A DNA stretch of 64,000 nucleotides from Bacteriovorax sp037444575 (lineage in GTDB: Bacteria; Bdellovibrionota; Bacteriovoracia; Bacteriovoracales; Bacteriovoracaceae): the NCBI GenBank assembly GCA_037444575.1, contig JBBIME010000006.1:1-64000 (forward strand), read 5' to 3'. Position 1 is the stretch's first letter, and each line of letters starts with the position of its first letter. Made by a program: the position numbers and the translations under genes. Below, piece after piece: positions 26,633 through 35,468 of this stretch. Under the pieces are notes generated by a model that had not been told where the DNA came from, did no database searches, and worked only from the letters and a program-made list of their open reading frames with translations.

Positions 26633-26661
26633 TTGACGAACAAGGATGTATCCATTAACTT
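26633..26661 (+). promoter_or_regulatory. Candidate promoter of tRNA-Phe
   Basis: TTGACG (26633-26638) and TAACTT (26656-26661) are spaced by 17 bases, with the tRNA starting 23 bases after the -10. The -35 matches the sigma-70 consensus well and the -10 moderately. Confidence 0.45.
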
Positions 26662-26683
26662 TTAGATTCCAAAAAATGGTTAC

Positions 26684-26759
26684 GCCCAGTTAGCTCAGTC
26701 GGTAGAGCAAGGGACTGAAAATCCCTGTGTCCGTGGTTCGATTCCGCGACTGGGCACCA
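26684..26759 (+). tRNA. tRNA-Phe (GAA)
   Basis: A 76-base cloverleaf with encoded CCA. Acceptor GCCCAGT (26684-26690) pairs with ACTGGGC (26749-26755). The D-stem is GCTC/GAGC and the anticodon stem AGGGA/TCCCT with loop CTGAAAA, giving anticodon GAA. The T-arm is CGTGG-TTCGATT-CCGCG. Confidence 0.97.
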
Positions 26760-26874
26760 TTCTTTGATTAAAAATCCAAACATTAAGTTCACTTTTTCAG
26801 AACCTCTTTGCAATTTCCTATTTCCAAATGTATATCACTCCAGAGTAAGTTTTTTTTATTTAATGGAGAATGAA

Positions 26875-27411
26875 ATGAAAAGATTAATTGCCTTGGGACT
26901 TGCCCTATCTTCAATTAGTGCTCTTGCTTCAAATTATCCATCAGATTACTGTCATGCCAACGTAAGAATTTGTGAAGATGGTCCGGCCATATTTGCAAAC
27001 ATCCACAGTGGATGTAACTCTACAGGTGTCTATGTTATTGGCTATAAAAAGGCCGGTGTTTTAGGCAGCAACTTATTTGTCGATGCAATCGTGAACTTTA
27101 AATATGGCAATTCACAAACAGTTCAATTAGATTTCAGAGTGACTCCGGATTGGAACAATTTAGGGTTCCTAACTTCTGGAATCGATTTATGGAGTGCTAC
27201 TGGAAGAGTTAATAGTGATGCTCCTACCGATATCTCTATTGCTTTTTCAGATGGTCATGGCATTTGGGATTCAAGAGGTGGTGCAAATTATCACTTCCCA
27301 ATTAACGACAATCAATCAGCAACTTGCTACAACGTAAGTACTAATGACAACTACTATTCACAAGTTCCCTACTCTGCATGGAATGTTATTAACGAAGCAA
27401 TGACCAGGTAA
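26875..27411 (+). CDS. Secreted protein with a starch-binding (CBM21/25-like) fold
   Basis: A 178-residue protein; ATG 26875 follows a GGAG site and begins the signal peptide MKRLIALGLALSSISALA. The mature part is essentially one carbohydrate-binding domain: VIGYKKAGVLG, VNFKYGNSQTVQLDFRVTPD and the diagnostic-looking IAFSDGHGIWDSRGGANYHF, which resembles the F-DG-WD-N-NY signature of CBM21/25/53 starch- and glycogen-binding modules. No catalytic domain is attached. It may bind glycan outside the cell. Three to four cysteines may form disulphides. Confidence 0.6.
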   Translation: MKRLIALGLALSSISALASNYPSDYCHANVRICEDGPAIFANIHSGCNSTGVYVIGYKKAGVLGSNLFVDAIVNFKYGNSQTVQLDFRVTPDWNNLGFLTSGIDLWSATGRVNSDAPTDISIAFSDGHGIWDSRGGANYHFPINDNQSATCYNVSTNDNYYSQVPYSAWNVINEAMTR

Positions 27412-27665
27412 TAAAAAAAATTAATTTTTTTTCATTGCCTACATCAAGATAATAAAAAGATTTCTTAATTCTTAAGAAATTTTTCTTCTACTCACATAAG
27501 CAAAATTACATCATTAGCAAGCAAGCAACAACAATTTGTGGCATGTTTTTTTACCCTGTAAAAGCGTAACATGCTAATAAAGGGATTTGATTTGTTGGAT
27601 TTTCCACTTAAAAACAAAACGGTATTAGAATGTGTTATCTCTCAACTTAAAACAGTGTAGGTAAC
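27412..27665. other. Intergenic region with AT-rich hairpin
   Basis: No gene seen. ATTTCTTAA (27460-27468) pairs with TTAAGAAAT (27472-27480) around a TTC loop, followed by TTTTCTT. It is a likely intrinsic terminator for the secreted starch-binding-like gene. The rest probably carries the promoter of the following two-gene cassette. Confidence 0.55.
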
Positions 27666-28313
27666 ATGAAAAATCTGTCTATCACATTAGAGAAGGAAAT
27701 TAGAAAAACTATCGAACATATTGATAGTTGTCAGTGGAGTAATAATAAAGAATTTTATGCCGATTATGTGGCACAAACTTTTTATTATGTCAGACACTCT
27801 ACTCGTCTTCTTGCCTTATGTGCTTCAAGATTAAATTATGAAACAGAACAAGCTATCCACTTGCGTTTTATTAAGCATCTTGGAGAAGAATTTAATCATG
27901 AGAAACTTGCTTTAAGCGATCTAAAAAATTTAGGATATCATATAGATGATTTTTCTGAGCTAGTCACAACTCGACTCTTCTACGAGCCACAATATTTTAA
28001 AATTGAGCATGAGAGACCTTTGGCCCTTATGGGATATGTTCTTTATCTTGAGGCACTTGCTCAAAAATTCTCTCCAATAGTTGCAAAGGAAATATCAGGT
28101 AAGTATGGGGCACGATCTGCAACTTTTTTTCAAGTTCATGGAGATGAAGATCCTAAGCATGTCGCAGAAGCGGTAAAAATGATTGGCTCATTAAGCGAAG
28201 CTGATTTAAAAAGCATCGAGAATAATCTTATTCAATCTTCTCACTCCTACAATCTTCTCATAGAAGATCTTCAAAACAAGTGGCTTCAATCATCAGTAAA
28301 AAAAGCAGCGTAA
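27666..28313 (+). CDS. Heme-oxygenase-fold, possible di-iron enzyme
   Basis: A 215-residue all-helical cytoplasmic protein. Metal-ligand-like residues sit as expected for the heme-oxygenase-like di-iron group: HLGEEFNHEKLALSDL (Glu, His), YVLYLEALAQ (Glu) and FQVHGDEDPKHVAEA (His, Asp, His). In known members such enzymes oxidise fatty acids or amino acids; relatives include TenA and PqqC. It is the first gene of a cassette with a GNAT protein, 25 bases apart, suggesting a shared small-molecule pathway. The substrate is unknown. Confidence 0.65.
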   Translation: MKNLSITLEKEIRKTIEHIDSCQWSNNKEFYADYVAQTFYYVRHSTRLLALCASRLNYETEQAIHLRFIKHLGEEFNHEKLALSDLKNLGYHIDDFSELVTTRLFYEPQYFKIEHERPLALMGYVLYLEALAQKFSPIVAKEISGKYGARSATFFQVHGDEDPKHVAEAVKMIGSLSEADLKSIENNLIQSSHSYNLLIEDLQNKWLQSSVKKAA

Positions 28314-28338
28314 TAAAAATTAAAGAGGATTGATAATT

Positions 28339-29043
28339 ATGAGTGAACTAAATCAGTTGTCTGTCTATGTCTTAAACGGAAAGAAAAAATTAAATCCAAA
28401 AGAACTTCATCGAGTATATGATCTAAGTTTTAGAGCGTGGCATGATACATGGGATAAAACATACAGAGAAGACTTTCATTCCGTAAGAAAACTGACGTCT
28501 GATGATTTTACAAGACAGGACGAAGTTCTTGTACTCCTTTACCGAGGAGAATGTGCAGCTCTCTGTTTTTTCTCTGATGCAAACATGGATGACCAGTCCG
28601 CTCTGCAAGACTCCTATTTTAAGTATTGGCCAGAGAATGCAATTAATAAACTTTGCGCAAAAGGATCTGACGTAGTCATCTGCTCTCAATTTACAGTCTG
28701 TGAAAACTTTAGAAAAGAAACATTGAAAACTTCATTTGGTGACACCCCTTGGAAAGTCATTTTGTCAGGGCTGGTCGCTGAATACTATATGGCATCAGGA
28801 AAAGATGCGATGACAGGGACAATGAGGGTGACTAAAGGTATGGATAAGCTAACATACACATTTGGTGCAACTCCTCTCGTCGAAAAATTGGAGTATCAGG
28901 CAGGGTCTGAAAAAACGCCAGTTGATCTAGTTGCTTTTTACCAAGACAATGTTCGTGATTTTTTTCATAAATTCGGGTGTACTTCTGAATTAGATCAATT
29001 GTGGGAAAGCAGAAATGGCAGACGATTAAAAATTGCTGCTTAA
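28339..29043 (+). CDS. LuxI/FeeM-like GNAT acyltransferase
   Basis: A 234-residue cytoplasmic protein starting at ATG 28339 after AAGAGG. The pattern fits N-acyl amino acid / acyl-homoserine lactone synthases: an early helix with FRAWHDTW, QDEVLVLLYRGECAALCFF, then CSQFTVCENFRKE at the strand before the acyl-carrier loop, LSGLVAEYYMASGKDAM, and a C-terminal FGATPLVEKLEYQAG-type segment. It is not a canonical LuxI. It probably transfers an acyl group using the product of the preceding gene. It ends with no spacer against a convergent histidine kinase. Confidence 0.55.
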   Translation: MSELNQLSVYVLNGKKKLNPKELHRVYDLSFRAWHDTWDKTYREDFHSVRKLTSDDFTRQDEVLVLLYRGECAALCFFSDANMDDQSALQDSYFKYWPENAINKLCAKGSDVVICSQFTVCENFRKETLKTSFGDTPWKVILSGLVAEYYMASGKDAMTGTMRVTKGMDKLTYTFGATPLVEKLEYQAGSEKTPVDLVAFYQDNVRDFFHKFGCTSELDQLWESRNGRRLKIAA

Positions 29044-30453
29044 TTATTGCATATACGTTTGTTCTGCAGAGTTGTTTTGTCCAGTTTGTGGCAAATAGAG
29101 AGAGAATGTTGTCCCGCTATTGTCTTCATCTTGTGATGACCTGGCCTCAATTCTTCCGCCTAATTTGGTTACATAGGCCTTAACAATGGGAAGGCCGAAT
29201 CCTGTTCCCTTTTCCCCTAAAGTTCCCTGGCTCGAAACGGAAGCGCCAATGTCAAATATTTTCTCCAGTGTATGATGAGGCATACCAACACCATGATCAA
29301 TGACTTCAAATATAATTTCAGAATTTTGTTCAAAGCATACAATTTTAACTTCTGAATTTGGCTTAGAAAATTTAAAGGCATTTGAAATTAAATTTGAAGC
29401 GATACTGAAAACAAAAGATGTCTTATCGACTCTGATTTTTGTATCTTTATGAAGACTATTGCAAATATTTAGTTGAATATTTTTCTCATTAAAGCGATCT
29501 AAAAAGAGATTTTCAATTTCATCTAAGCACTCCTGAAGAGATACTTCTTCTAAATCCATTGTTCTCATCCCAAGTAGAACGCACTCGTATTCTCTAACAT
29601 GAGCAACGATATCTTTGATGGTCGAAAGACCTTTAGAAACTTTTTCAACTCTTGAATATTCATCTGATCCAGCTGGAAGTGCGCCCTTTAGTTGCGAGAC
29701 TTTAAACATCGCTGCCTGAAGTGGATTAGAGATATCATGTACTAATACACGAAGAAGTTTTTCTTTTTCATTTTTTATTTCAATAAGCTCTTTGGTTTTG
29801 TCAGCAACCATTGCTTCTAGAACTTCAGTTTTTCTACGATTAATCTGCTGAATGGAATATAAAGGAAGCAAGATAGAATACATTAGATAACCGACGAACG
29901 CTGAACCAAAACCAAAAACGTACTGTACTACGGATGGGTTGAATCGATACAGGCCATAATTAACACAACATATGACTCCCCAAACTGATAGAAAGCCTCC
30001 GATCATTTTTTCAATTAAACCGAATTCCTTTCTATGTAAAAACAAAGAAACATAAAGGGCCTCAATGAAAGGAGCAATATTGATCAATACGACTGGAGCT
30101 GAAATTATATGAAACGGCAGATTTAACGAATTAAGAAAGACCGTTAATCCTATCGTTAGAGGAACAGCTGCCAGGTAAAAGCGATAATTAATCTTATAGC
30201 CATGGACACGTGTTAGGTAGGTTGTAGAGATCATGATAGGGACAAAGTTGGTGAGAAATATAAGACTTAATCCTAGCTTTCCGTCCTTAACCATACTTTC
30301 ACAGATCATTACTAATAAAACAGAAAGCCAATAGAAAAATAATTCCTTAAAAATCTTCTCCTTCGCATTTAATTGAATGACGAAGTAGATACCGACGTTT
30401 AATAAGATAAACACCGTTAAAAAAATTGTATAAGGCGCTAACTCTTTAGGCAT
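29044..30453 (-). CDS. Membrane sensor histidine kinase
   Basis: A 469-residue kinase. The first 200 residues form about seven hydrophobic membrane segments with no periplasmic loop domain, so it probably senses a membrane or lipophilic signal. A short coiled coil leads to the H-box LVHDISNPLQAA (near residue 240), then the ATP-binding N box SNLISNAFKFSKP, and G boxes DHGVGMPHH and KGTGFGLPIVKAY. No receiver and no partner response regulator are adjacent. ATG 30453 sits after AGGTG; a GTG at 30459 is less likely. A hairpin may mask this site. Confidence 0.88.
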   Translation of the reverse strand: MPKELAPYTIFLTVFILLNVGIYFVIQLNAKEKIFKELFFYWLSVLLVMICESMVKDGKLGLSLIFLTNFVPIMISTTYLTRVHGYKINYRFYLAAVPLTIGLTVFLNSLNLPFHIISAPVVLINIAPFIEALYVSLFLHRKEFGLIEKMIGGFLSVWGVICCVNYGLYRFNPSVVQYVFGFGSAFVGYLMYSILLPLYSIQQINRRKTEVLEAMVADKTKELIEIKNEKEKLLRVLVHDISNPLQAAMFKVSQLKGALPAGSDEYSRVEKVSKGLSTIKDIVAHVREYECVLLGMRTMDLEEVSLQECLDEIENLFLDRFNEKNIQLNICNSLHKDTKIRVDKTSFVFSIASNLISNAFKFSKPNSEVKIVCFEQNSEIIFEVIDHGVGMPHHTLEKIFDIGASVSSQGTLGEKGTGFGLPIVKAYVTKLGGRIEARSSQDEDNSGTTFSLYLPQTGQNNSAEQTYMQ

Positions 30454-30456
30454 ACT

Positions 30457-30487
30457 CACCTGGGTTTAAAAATATAGTCCGCAGGTG
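30457..30487 (-). promoter_or_regulatory. Possible RBS-masking stem before the histidine kinase
   Basis: On the minus strand CACCTG pairs with CAGGTG (plus-strand positions 30482-30487 and 30457-30462) over 6 bp with a 19-base loop. CAGGTG contains the ribosome site of ATG 30453. The short stem makes the role uncertain. A palindrome AATTCC-AA-GGAATT sits further upstream at 30511-30524. Confidence 0.35.
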
Positions 30488-30666
30488 ATATTTAGCAAAG
30501 AATCAGAATGAATTCCAAGGAATTGAGTAGATACTATTTATTTTACAGAGAGTTTAGAAAGCATTAGTAATTCGTAAAAAGATTTAGTTGTGATGAGAAT
30601 ATTTAAAAATTAAGCACTTTGATGACTAACCTATTTTTTTCTTAACAATAGCTTAATTCACGTTAG

Positions 30667-31251
30667 TTACCTGCTTTGAAATCCTCGTACTCTCAACGTG
30701 AGGTCAACAAGGTTAGAGCCTAGTTTCTCAATAGATTTTTTTTGTAACTCATTTTTTAAGTTCCCGTATTGATCAAAGGCTTCATTGGCCTTTCCAATAC
30801 AAACTTGCTCAGGCATAACGATAACATTGATGTTTTCAAGCATCGATCGCGCATGAACTAACCCTCTGAGGCCTCCTAATGGCCCAGGAGAGGTACTTAT
30901 TAATCCAGCGACTTTTCCAGTAAAACAATGAAGAGGAGCTTCCCCTTTATCTTCACGAGAGACCCAATCAATCGCATTTTTAAACACTCCAGACATTGAA
31001 CTATTGTATTCAGGGAGTGCTAGCAAAAGTCCGTGGTTTTCAGCAAAAAGATCTTTGAGCTTTCTTCCATTTTTTGGAATTCCTTCTGAGTGTTCTAGAT
31101 CCCCATCATAAATTGGGAGTGGATAATCGCGAAGATCTATTTCTGTGACAACTGCACCAGCTTCTCTAGCTCCGAAGACTGCAATTTTAAGTAGTTTTTT
31201 ATTATAAGACTCTGTTCTTGTACTTCCTGCAAACGCCAATATTTTTATCAT
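30667..31251 (-). CDS. NADPH-dependent FMN reductase
   Basis: A 194-residue flavodoxin-like reductase of the chromate/azoreductase type. FMN-phosphate loop FAGSTRTESYNKKL, then ALPEYNSSMSGVFKNAIDWVSR and TSPGPLGGLRG. It probably reduces quinones or small oxidants in the cytoplasm. ATG 31251 has GGGGA at proper distance; ATG 31257 would place the site too close. It is divergent from aspA. Confidence 0.88.
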   Translation of the reverse strand: MIKILAFAGSTRTESYNKKLLKIAVFGAREAGAVVTEIDLRDYPLPIYDGDLEHSEGIPKNGRKLKDLFAENHGLLLALPEYNSSMSGVFKNAIDWVSREDKGEAPLHCFTGKVAGLISTSPGPLGGLRGLVHARSMLENINVIVMPEQVCIGKANEAFDQYGNLKNELQKKSIEKLGSNLVDLTLRVRGFQSR

Positions 31252-31434
31252 ATTCATTCCCCGAATATATTCTCGTTAAGATCACGGTATCAGAGGTAAA
31301 AAATCACAATAAATATATAAAAAGCATCGTTCTCATAGGGAGAATTTATCAATGCAAACGATAAATCACTTTGAATTTATGGGATTTTTTAATCACAATT
31401 TAAAAGCGAACTTCCCTCTAACCTGAGGTGTTTT

Positions 31435-32829
31435 ATGCGAATTGAGAAAGACAGTCTTGGCGAACTCGAAATTCCTGAAGATGTTTACTACGGTATTCAA
31501 TCTTATCGGGCTTCACAAAATTTTCAAATTAGTGGGACTCAGATACATCCTCAGTTAATCAAATCATATTTGCTTTTAAAAAAGGCTGCAGCGATTGCCA
31601 ATAAAAAGACAAACGCTCTATCGGATGAAAGGGCCGATGCGATTGTAATGGCAGTTGATGATCTCCTTAAAATTGATTTTTCAAAATATCCAGAAAAATA
31701 TTTTATCATCGATACTTATCAAGCAGGGGCCGGAACATCTCAAAACATGAATGCCAACGAAGTCATCGCTAATCGGGCCAATGAAATGTTAGGAAATAAA
31801 CTCGGAACTTATTACAGTGTTCATCCGAATGATCACGTCAATATGTCACAAAGTACCAATGATACTTACCCTACAGTAATGAGACTTTCGACTTTAGTTC
31901 TTTCTCGAGAACTAGTAAGAGAAATATCTCTTTTTTCTTCAGCATTAGAAGTTAAGGCAGTTCAATTTGATAATGTTATTAAATCAGGACGAACACACTT
32001 ACAAGATGCGGTTCCCATTCGATTAGGGCAAGAATTCTCAGCATACAAAGCAAGTGTCGATCATTTAAAAGATCTGATTGTGCATGCTCAAACTTATTTA
32101 CGTGTACTTGGAATTGGAGGATCTGCAGTTGGTAGTGGAATTAATGTTCCACATGGCTATAGAGAAAATATTTTAAATGAGCTTCAATTCCTCTTTCATG
32201 ATGATAATTTAACATTAGCTCCTAATATGTTTGAGGCCATGCAGTCCCAACTTCCCATGATGATTTACTCCAATGCTCTACGAGCAGCCGCTTTAGAATT
32301 AACGAGAATATTAAATGATCTAAGATTGCTAAGTTCAGGTCCAAATACTGGGCTTTCAGAGATCTTTCTTCCCTCTACTCAGCCAGGATCAAGCATTATG
32401 CCTGGTAAAGTTAATCCATCCATTCTAGAGATGGGAAATCAGGTTTTTTATAAAGTTATTGGAAATGATCAATCAATGAGCTTTGCTATCCAGGCAGGCC
32501 AGCTCGAACTCAACGTGATGATGCCTCTTATGGCCCACCTCGCTTTGGAATCAACTCATATTATGACTCACGCACTTCGATCAATTCGCGAGTTATGTAT
32601 TAATGGAATTAAGGCAAATGAGTTGCAATGTGAAAAATATGCGGGACTAACAAGTCAAATAGCAACCGCTATTAGCCCGATCATCGGTTATGCCAAAGCA
32701 GCCGAAATGGCAAAAAAGGCAGTGGCCGAAAATAAATCAATTTTTGATCTGATAAAAAAACAAAATATTTTAACGGAAGAACAATTTAACAAACTTCTAA
32801 ATTTAAGAGAAATGACTGAACCAAAATAA
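31435..32829 (+). CDS. aspA: Aspartate ammonia-lyase
   Basis: A 464-residue fumarase/aspartase superfamily enzyme that converts aspartate to fumarate and ammonia. Motifs: DVYYGIQSYRASQNF, TSQNMNANEVIANRA, HPNDHVNMSQSTNDTYPT and the signature PGSSIMPGKVNPSILEM with QVFYKVIGND. QVFYKVIGND and the ND-HVN form point to aspartase rather than class II fumarase, which has a different residue pattern there. GAGGTG precedes the ATG. It is divergent from the FMN reductase. Confidence 0.85.
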   Translation: MRIEKDSLGELEIPEDVYYGIQSYRASQNFQISGTQIHPQLIKSYLLLKKAAAIANKKTNALSDERADAIVMAVDDLLKIDFSKYPEKYFIIDTYQAGAGTSQNMNANEVIANRANEMLGNKLGTYYSVHPNDHVNMSQSTNDTYPTVMRLSTLVLSRELVREISLFSSALEVKAVQFDNVIKSGRTHLQDAVPIRLGQEFSAYKASVDHLKDLIVHAQTYLRVLGIGGSAVGSGINVPHGYRENILNELQFLFHDDNLTLAPNMFEAMQSQLPMMIYSNALRAAALELTRILNDLRLLSSGPNTGLSEIFLPSTQPGSSIMPGKVNPSILEMGNQVFYKVIGNDQSMSFAIQAGQLELNVMMPLMAHLALESTHIMTHALRSIRELCINGIKANELQCEKYAGLTSQIATAISPIIGYAKAAEMAKKAVAENKSIFDLIKKQNILTEEQFNKLLNLREMTEPK

Positions 32830-32831
32830 AA

Positions 32832-33557
32832 CTAAAAATCTAACGCGTAGTGGGCAGCCAGACCATCATTTAGTGGAACAAGCATGAATACTGTTTGAGA
32901 TGATTTTTTTTCATCTCTATTTTTTTTGGCATTCCATACTCCTACTCCATACATTGTTCCGATAGTGGCCCCTGCGAGAACATCATGAAGGAAGTGAGCA
33001 TTGTCATTCATTCTACTAAATCCGACAAAGGCGGCCATGGCATTAGCTGCAATTCCCCAAGGAAGTGAGTGCTCCATGGCAACAACGGACGAGAATGCAA
33101 AGGCCGTAGTGGTATGTCCTGATGGAAAAGAGTGCTTGGACCCATTTGGTCTTTTCTCGTTGATAGTCCACTTCATAATGTCGGTCAAGGCCCCTGAGTA
33201 CAATGTGGCCTTTGTCATAAGAATTGTCCGATCGAGTGATTTTTGATCTTTAGTTATTAAGTAATCACTTCCCATAGCTAATGCATAAGCAATATTGGGA
33301 ACCGTTTGTCCTAGAATATCACCAAGCTTTGAATATTTTTTTAAAGGTCGATGTCTTGCAAGATCTGCTTGAAAACGCTTGGATTCGTCATTAAATATTA
33401 AGCTGATAATCGTTAATCCCCCTCCAATTCCTAGAGCTTTAATGGCGCTTGTATTGAAAGGAGAGCTAGCATCTTCTTTCATTTCATCAAAAAATTCGGA
33501 AGAATAAGAATTAAAGGAATAAAATGATAGAAGCAAAACGAAGAGAAATTGTTTCAT
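32832..33557 (-). CDS. PAP2-family phosphatase
   Basis: A 241-residue protein with signal MKQFLFVLLLSFYSFNSYS, then several membrane-like segments. PAP2 motifs: RPNGSKHSFPSGHTTTAFAF and RMNDNAHFLHDVLAGATIG, with a KxxxxxxRP-type first motif in MKWTINEKRP. The start overlaps the stop of dgkA (TAATG), so phosphatase and kinase are made together. Likely substrates are undecaprenyl (pyro)phosphate or lipid phosphates outside the inner membrane. Confidence 0.82.
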   Translation of the reverse strand: MKQFLFVLLLSFYSFNSYSSEFFDEMKEDASSPFNTSAIKALGIGGGLTIISLIFNDESKRFQADLARHRPLKKYSKLGDILGQTVPNIAYALAMGSDYLITKDQKSLDRTILMTKATLYSGALTDIMKWTINEKRPNGSKHSFPSGHTTTAFAFSSVVAMEHSLPWGIAANAMAAFVGFSRMNDNAHFLHDVLAGATIGTMYGVGVWNAKKNRDEKKSSQTVFMLVPLNDGLAAHYALDF

Positions 33558-33916
33558 TAAGAGTGTCCAAGTTTTTCAATGAGAAAAAATAAAAATATAA
33601 TAATCGATGTAATACTTAAAATTAAAACACCAGCTGCTGCACAGTCTTTTGCTTTGCCAATCTGAGGATGAAAATTAGGATTGACGTGATCACACAAATA
33701 TTCCAAAGCGGTGTTAAATAATTCTGCTGCTAATGTGGCCCCAATAATCAATATAAAAACGGCCCACCATATAGGAGAAGCTTTCAAAAAAGCTATCGTT
33801 GGTATAATTAAAAATGTAATCACAACTTGAGAACGAAAACTTTTTTCTGTTCCCCAAGCACTCTTTAATCCCCGCAGCGAATAGAGGATGCGAATAAATA
33901 GATTTTGATTTTTCAT
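33557..33916 (-). CDS. dgkA: Diacylglycerol/undecaprenol kinase
   Basis: A 119-residue inner-membrane kinase with three membrane helices. Signature ELFNTALEYLCDHV and KAKDCAAAGVLI, both active-site segments of the DgkA family. It phosphorylates diacylglycerol or undecaprenol using ATP. It overlaps the downstream PAP2 gene at TAATG, an opposing kinase-phosphatase pair. The short form resembles the undecaprenol-kinase type seen in Gram-positives as well as the E. coli type. Confidence 0.9.
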   Translation of the reverse strand: MKNQNLFIRILYSLRGLKSAWGTEKSFRSQVVITFLIIPTIAFLKASPIWWAVFILIIGATLAAELFNTALEYLCDHVNPNFHPQIGKAKDCAAAGVLILSITSIIIFLFFLIEKLGHS

Positions 33917-33975
33917 TACATCTCATTATAACAATTCTTCTTTAGAACTTGCAAACAAACTGTTAAGCTAGGCTG

Positions 33976-34671
33976 ATGATTAAGTGGCTTAAATATTTTT
34001 CTCTTTCAAATCCTGAAAATAAAAAATTGCTAGGATGGTTCTCAACCGCAATTTTTTTTCTAGGTCTCTTTATAAAATTAACCTCTGAACTTTCTGAAAT
34101 TGGTAGATTACAAAAATTCGATCAAAGTATTCTACTATTTATTGGCAAACATATAAGGCGCCCCGAACTTAACGGGATCGCTGTTGATATTACTGCCATG
34201 GGTTCACCCTCATTTATTATCATCGTTTCAATTGTTGCCATTTCACTTTTGATTATTAAAAAGGATCGAATTGGACTCTACTTTTACCTCTCAAATGTTA
34301 TTGGAGGATCTCTTTGGGGCTTTGCCATCAAGGCCTTCGTTGGAAGACCCAGACCTCAAGTCATCACTCATTTAGTAGAAGTCACAGGACAATCTTATCC
34401 TAGCGGACATTCATTGATTGCTACAGTTACTTTTTTTACAATGGCCATATTGATTGGGCGTCATTTAAAAAAATTGCCCATCATAACTGCAGCTTTCAGC
34501 ACCGCCTGCATTTTAACTCTACTAACAGCATTTTCAAGACTGTATCTTGGTGTTCATTATCCAAGTGACGTATGCAGTGGAATTCTTTTTGGTATTTCAT
34601 GGGTGCTTTTTCTGACATCTTTTTTTAAAGGGATTGAAAGTAAAGTAAAACACTCGGAGATTGTGGGTTAA
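33976..34671 (+). CDS. Integral-membrane PAP2 phosphatase
   Basis: A 231-residue protein with about six membrane segments. All three PAP2 motifs are clear: KAFVGRPRPQV, SYPSGHSLIATV and RLYLGVHYPSDVCSG. It dephosphorylates a lipid phosphate or pyrophosphate at the outer face of the inner membrane. It diverges from the dgkA-PAP2 operon by 59 bases, so three lipid-phosphate enzymes lie together here. Confidence 0.9.
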   Translation: MIKWLKYFSLSNPENKKLLGWFSTAIFFLGLFIKLTSELSEIGRLQKFDQSILLFIGKHIRRPELNGIAVDITAMGSPSFIIIVSIVAISLLIIKKDRIGLYFYLSNVIGGSLWGFAIKAFVGRPRPQVITHLVEVTGQSYPSGHSLIATVTFFTMAILIGRHLKKLPIITAAFSTACILTLLTAFSRLYLGVHYPSDVCSGILFGISWVLFLTSFFKGIESKVKHSEIVG

Positions 34672-34751
34672 AGGCAGTTTCAATCCATTGTAATGAGATC
34701 ATTTTCAACTACAATTAGTTTATATTAGCTAATAAAAAATGGGTAAAAATC

Positions 34752-35468
34752 ATGAGAATAAGTGCTCTTGTCATTTCTGTTTTATTTGGACTTCCATCAG
34801 TTGCCTTTAGTGAAATTAATGCAAATGAGATTGTCAAAAAAGCTGATCTAAAAAGAGGTCTCGGCAACGTTTCGCATTCATTTAATGTCACTGTCACTGA
34901 TCAAGAAAACAAGAAAGAAATTTATCATGTTTATTTTAGAGATGTGAACAACACTCTTACTGAGCAAACTGCGCCAGAGAGATCCAGAGGAAGAAAACTC
35001 TTGATGAAGGATTATGATATTTGGCTTTTTACTCCTAATATAAAAAAACCTTTGCGTATTTCTCTTGAGCAAAAACTAACAGGACAAGTTTCCAATGGAG
35101 ATATTGCGAGAACTAACTACGCTGAAGACTATGAAGCAACATTGATGGATACAGATAAAAAAGAAGAGAATGCCTACCACCTTGCTCTAAAAGCAAAAAA
35201 CAACAAAGTCACTTACGGAAAAATTGAGTACGTTGTCTCTAAAAAAGATTATAGTCCGAGGGAAGCTACATTCTTTGCGATCTCTGGGAAGCCATTAAAA
35301 AGGGCCACATTTTCTGATTTCAAAAACATTCAAGGGATGGCACGAGCTACCAAAATGGTTATTCAAGATTATCTTCAAAAAGATAAAGTATCGACCTTAG
35401 TTTTTGATGATCACAAGCCTGAGAAATTTCCCGATAGTTTATTTAATAAAGAAAGGCTTGAGTTTTGA
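34752..35468 (+). CDS. LolA-like periplasmic lipoprotein-sorting protein
   Basis: A 238-residue protein with signal peptide MRISALVISVLFGLPSVAFS. The mature part matches the outer-membrane lipoprotein-sorting (LolA-like) fold: NEIVKKADLKRGLG, RGRKLLMKDYDIWLFTPNIK, PLRISLEQKLTGQVSNGDIA and a late AFF-GKPLKRA strand pair. It would carry a lipid or lipoprotein across the periplasm. First of four coupled genes: barrel (4-base overlap), ABC ATPase and permease. Confidence 0.8.
   Translation: MRISALVISVLFGLPSVAFSEINANEIVKKADLKRGLGNVSHSFNVTVTDQENKKEIYHVYFRDVNNTLTEQTAPERSRGRKLLMKDYDIWLFTPNIKKPLRISLEQKLTGQVSNGDIARTNYAEDYEATLMDTDKKEENAYHLALKAKNNKVTYGKIEYVVSKKDYSPREATFFAISGKPLKRATFSDFKNIQGMARATKMVIQDYLQKDKVSTLVFDDHKPEKFPDSLFNKERLEF

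Noticed and set aside
28339..29043. Calling the GNAT gene a true luxI
   Set aside because: The invariant LuxI residues are not in clear positions; only the fold pattern fits, so it is called LuxI/FeeM-like.
33714..33926. A second open frame across dgkA
   Set aside because: It is on the same strand in another frame and has no family features; dgkA explains the region.
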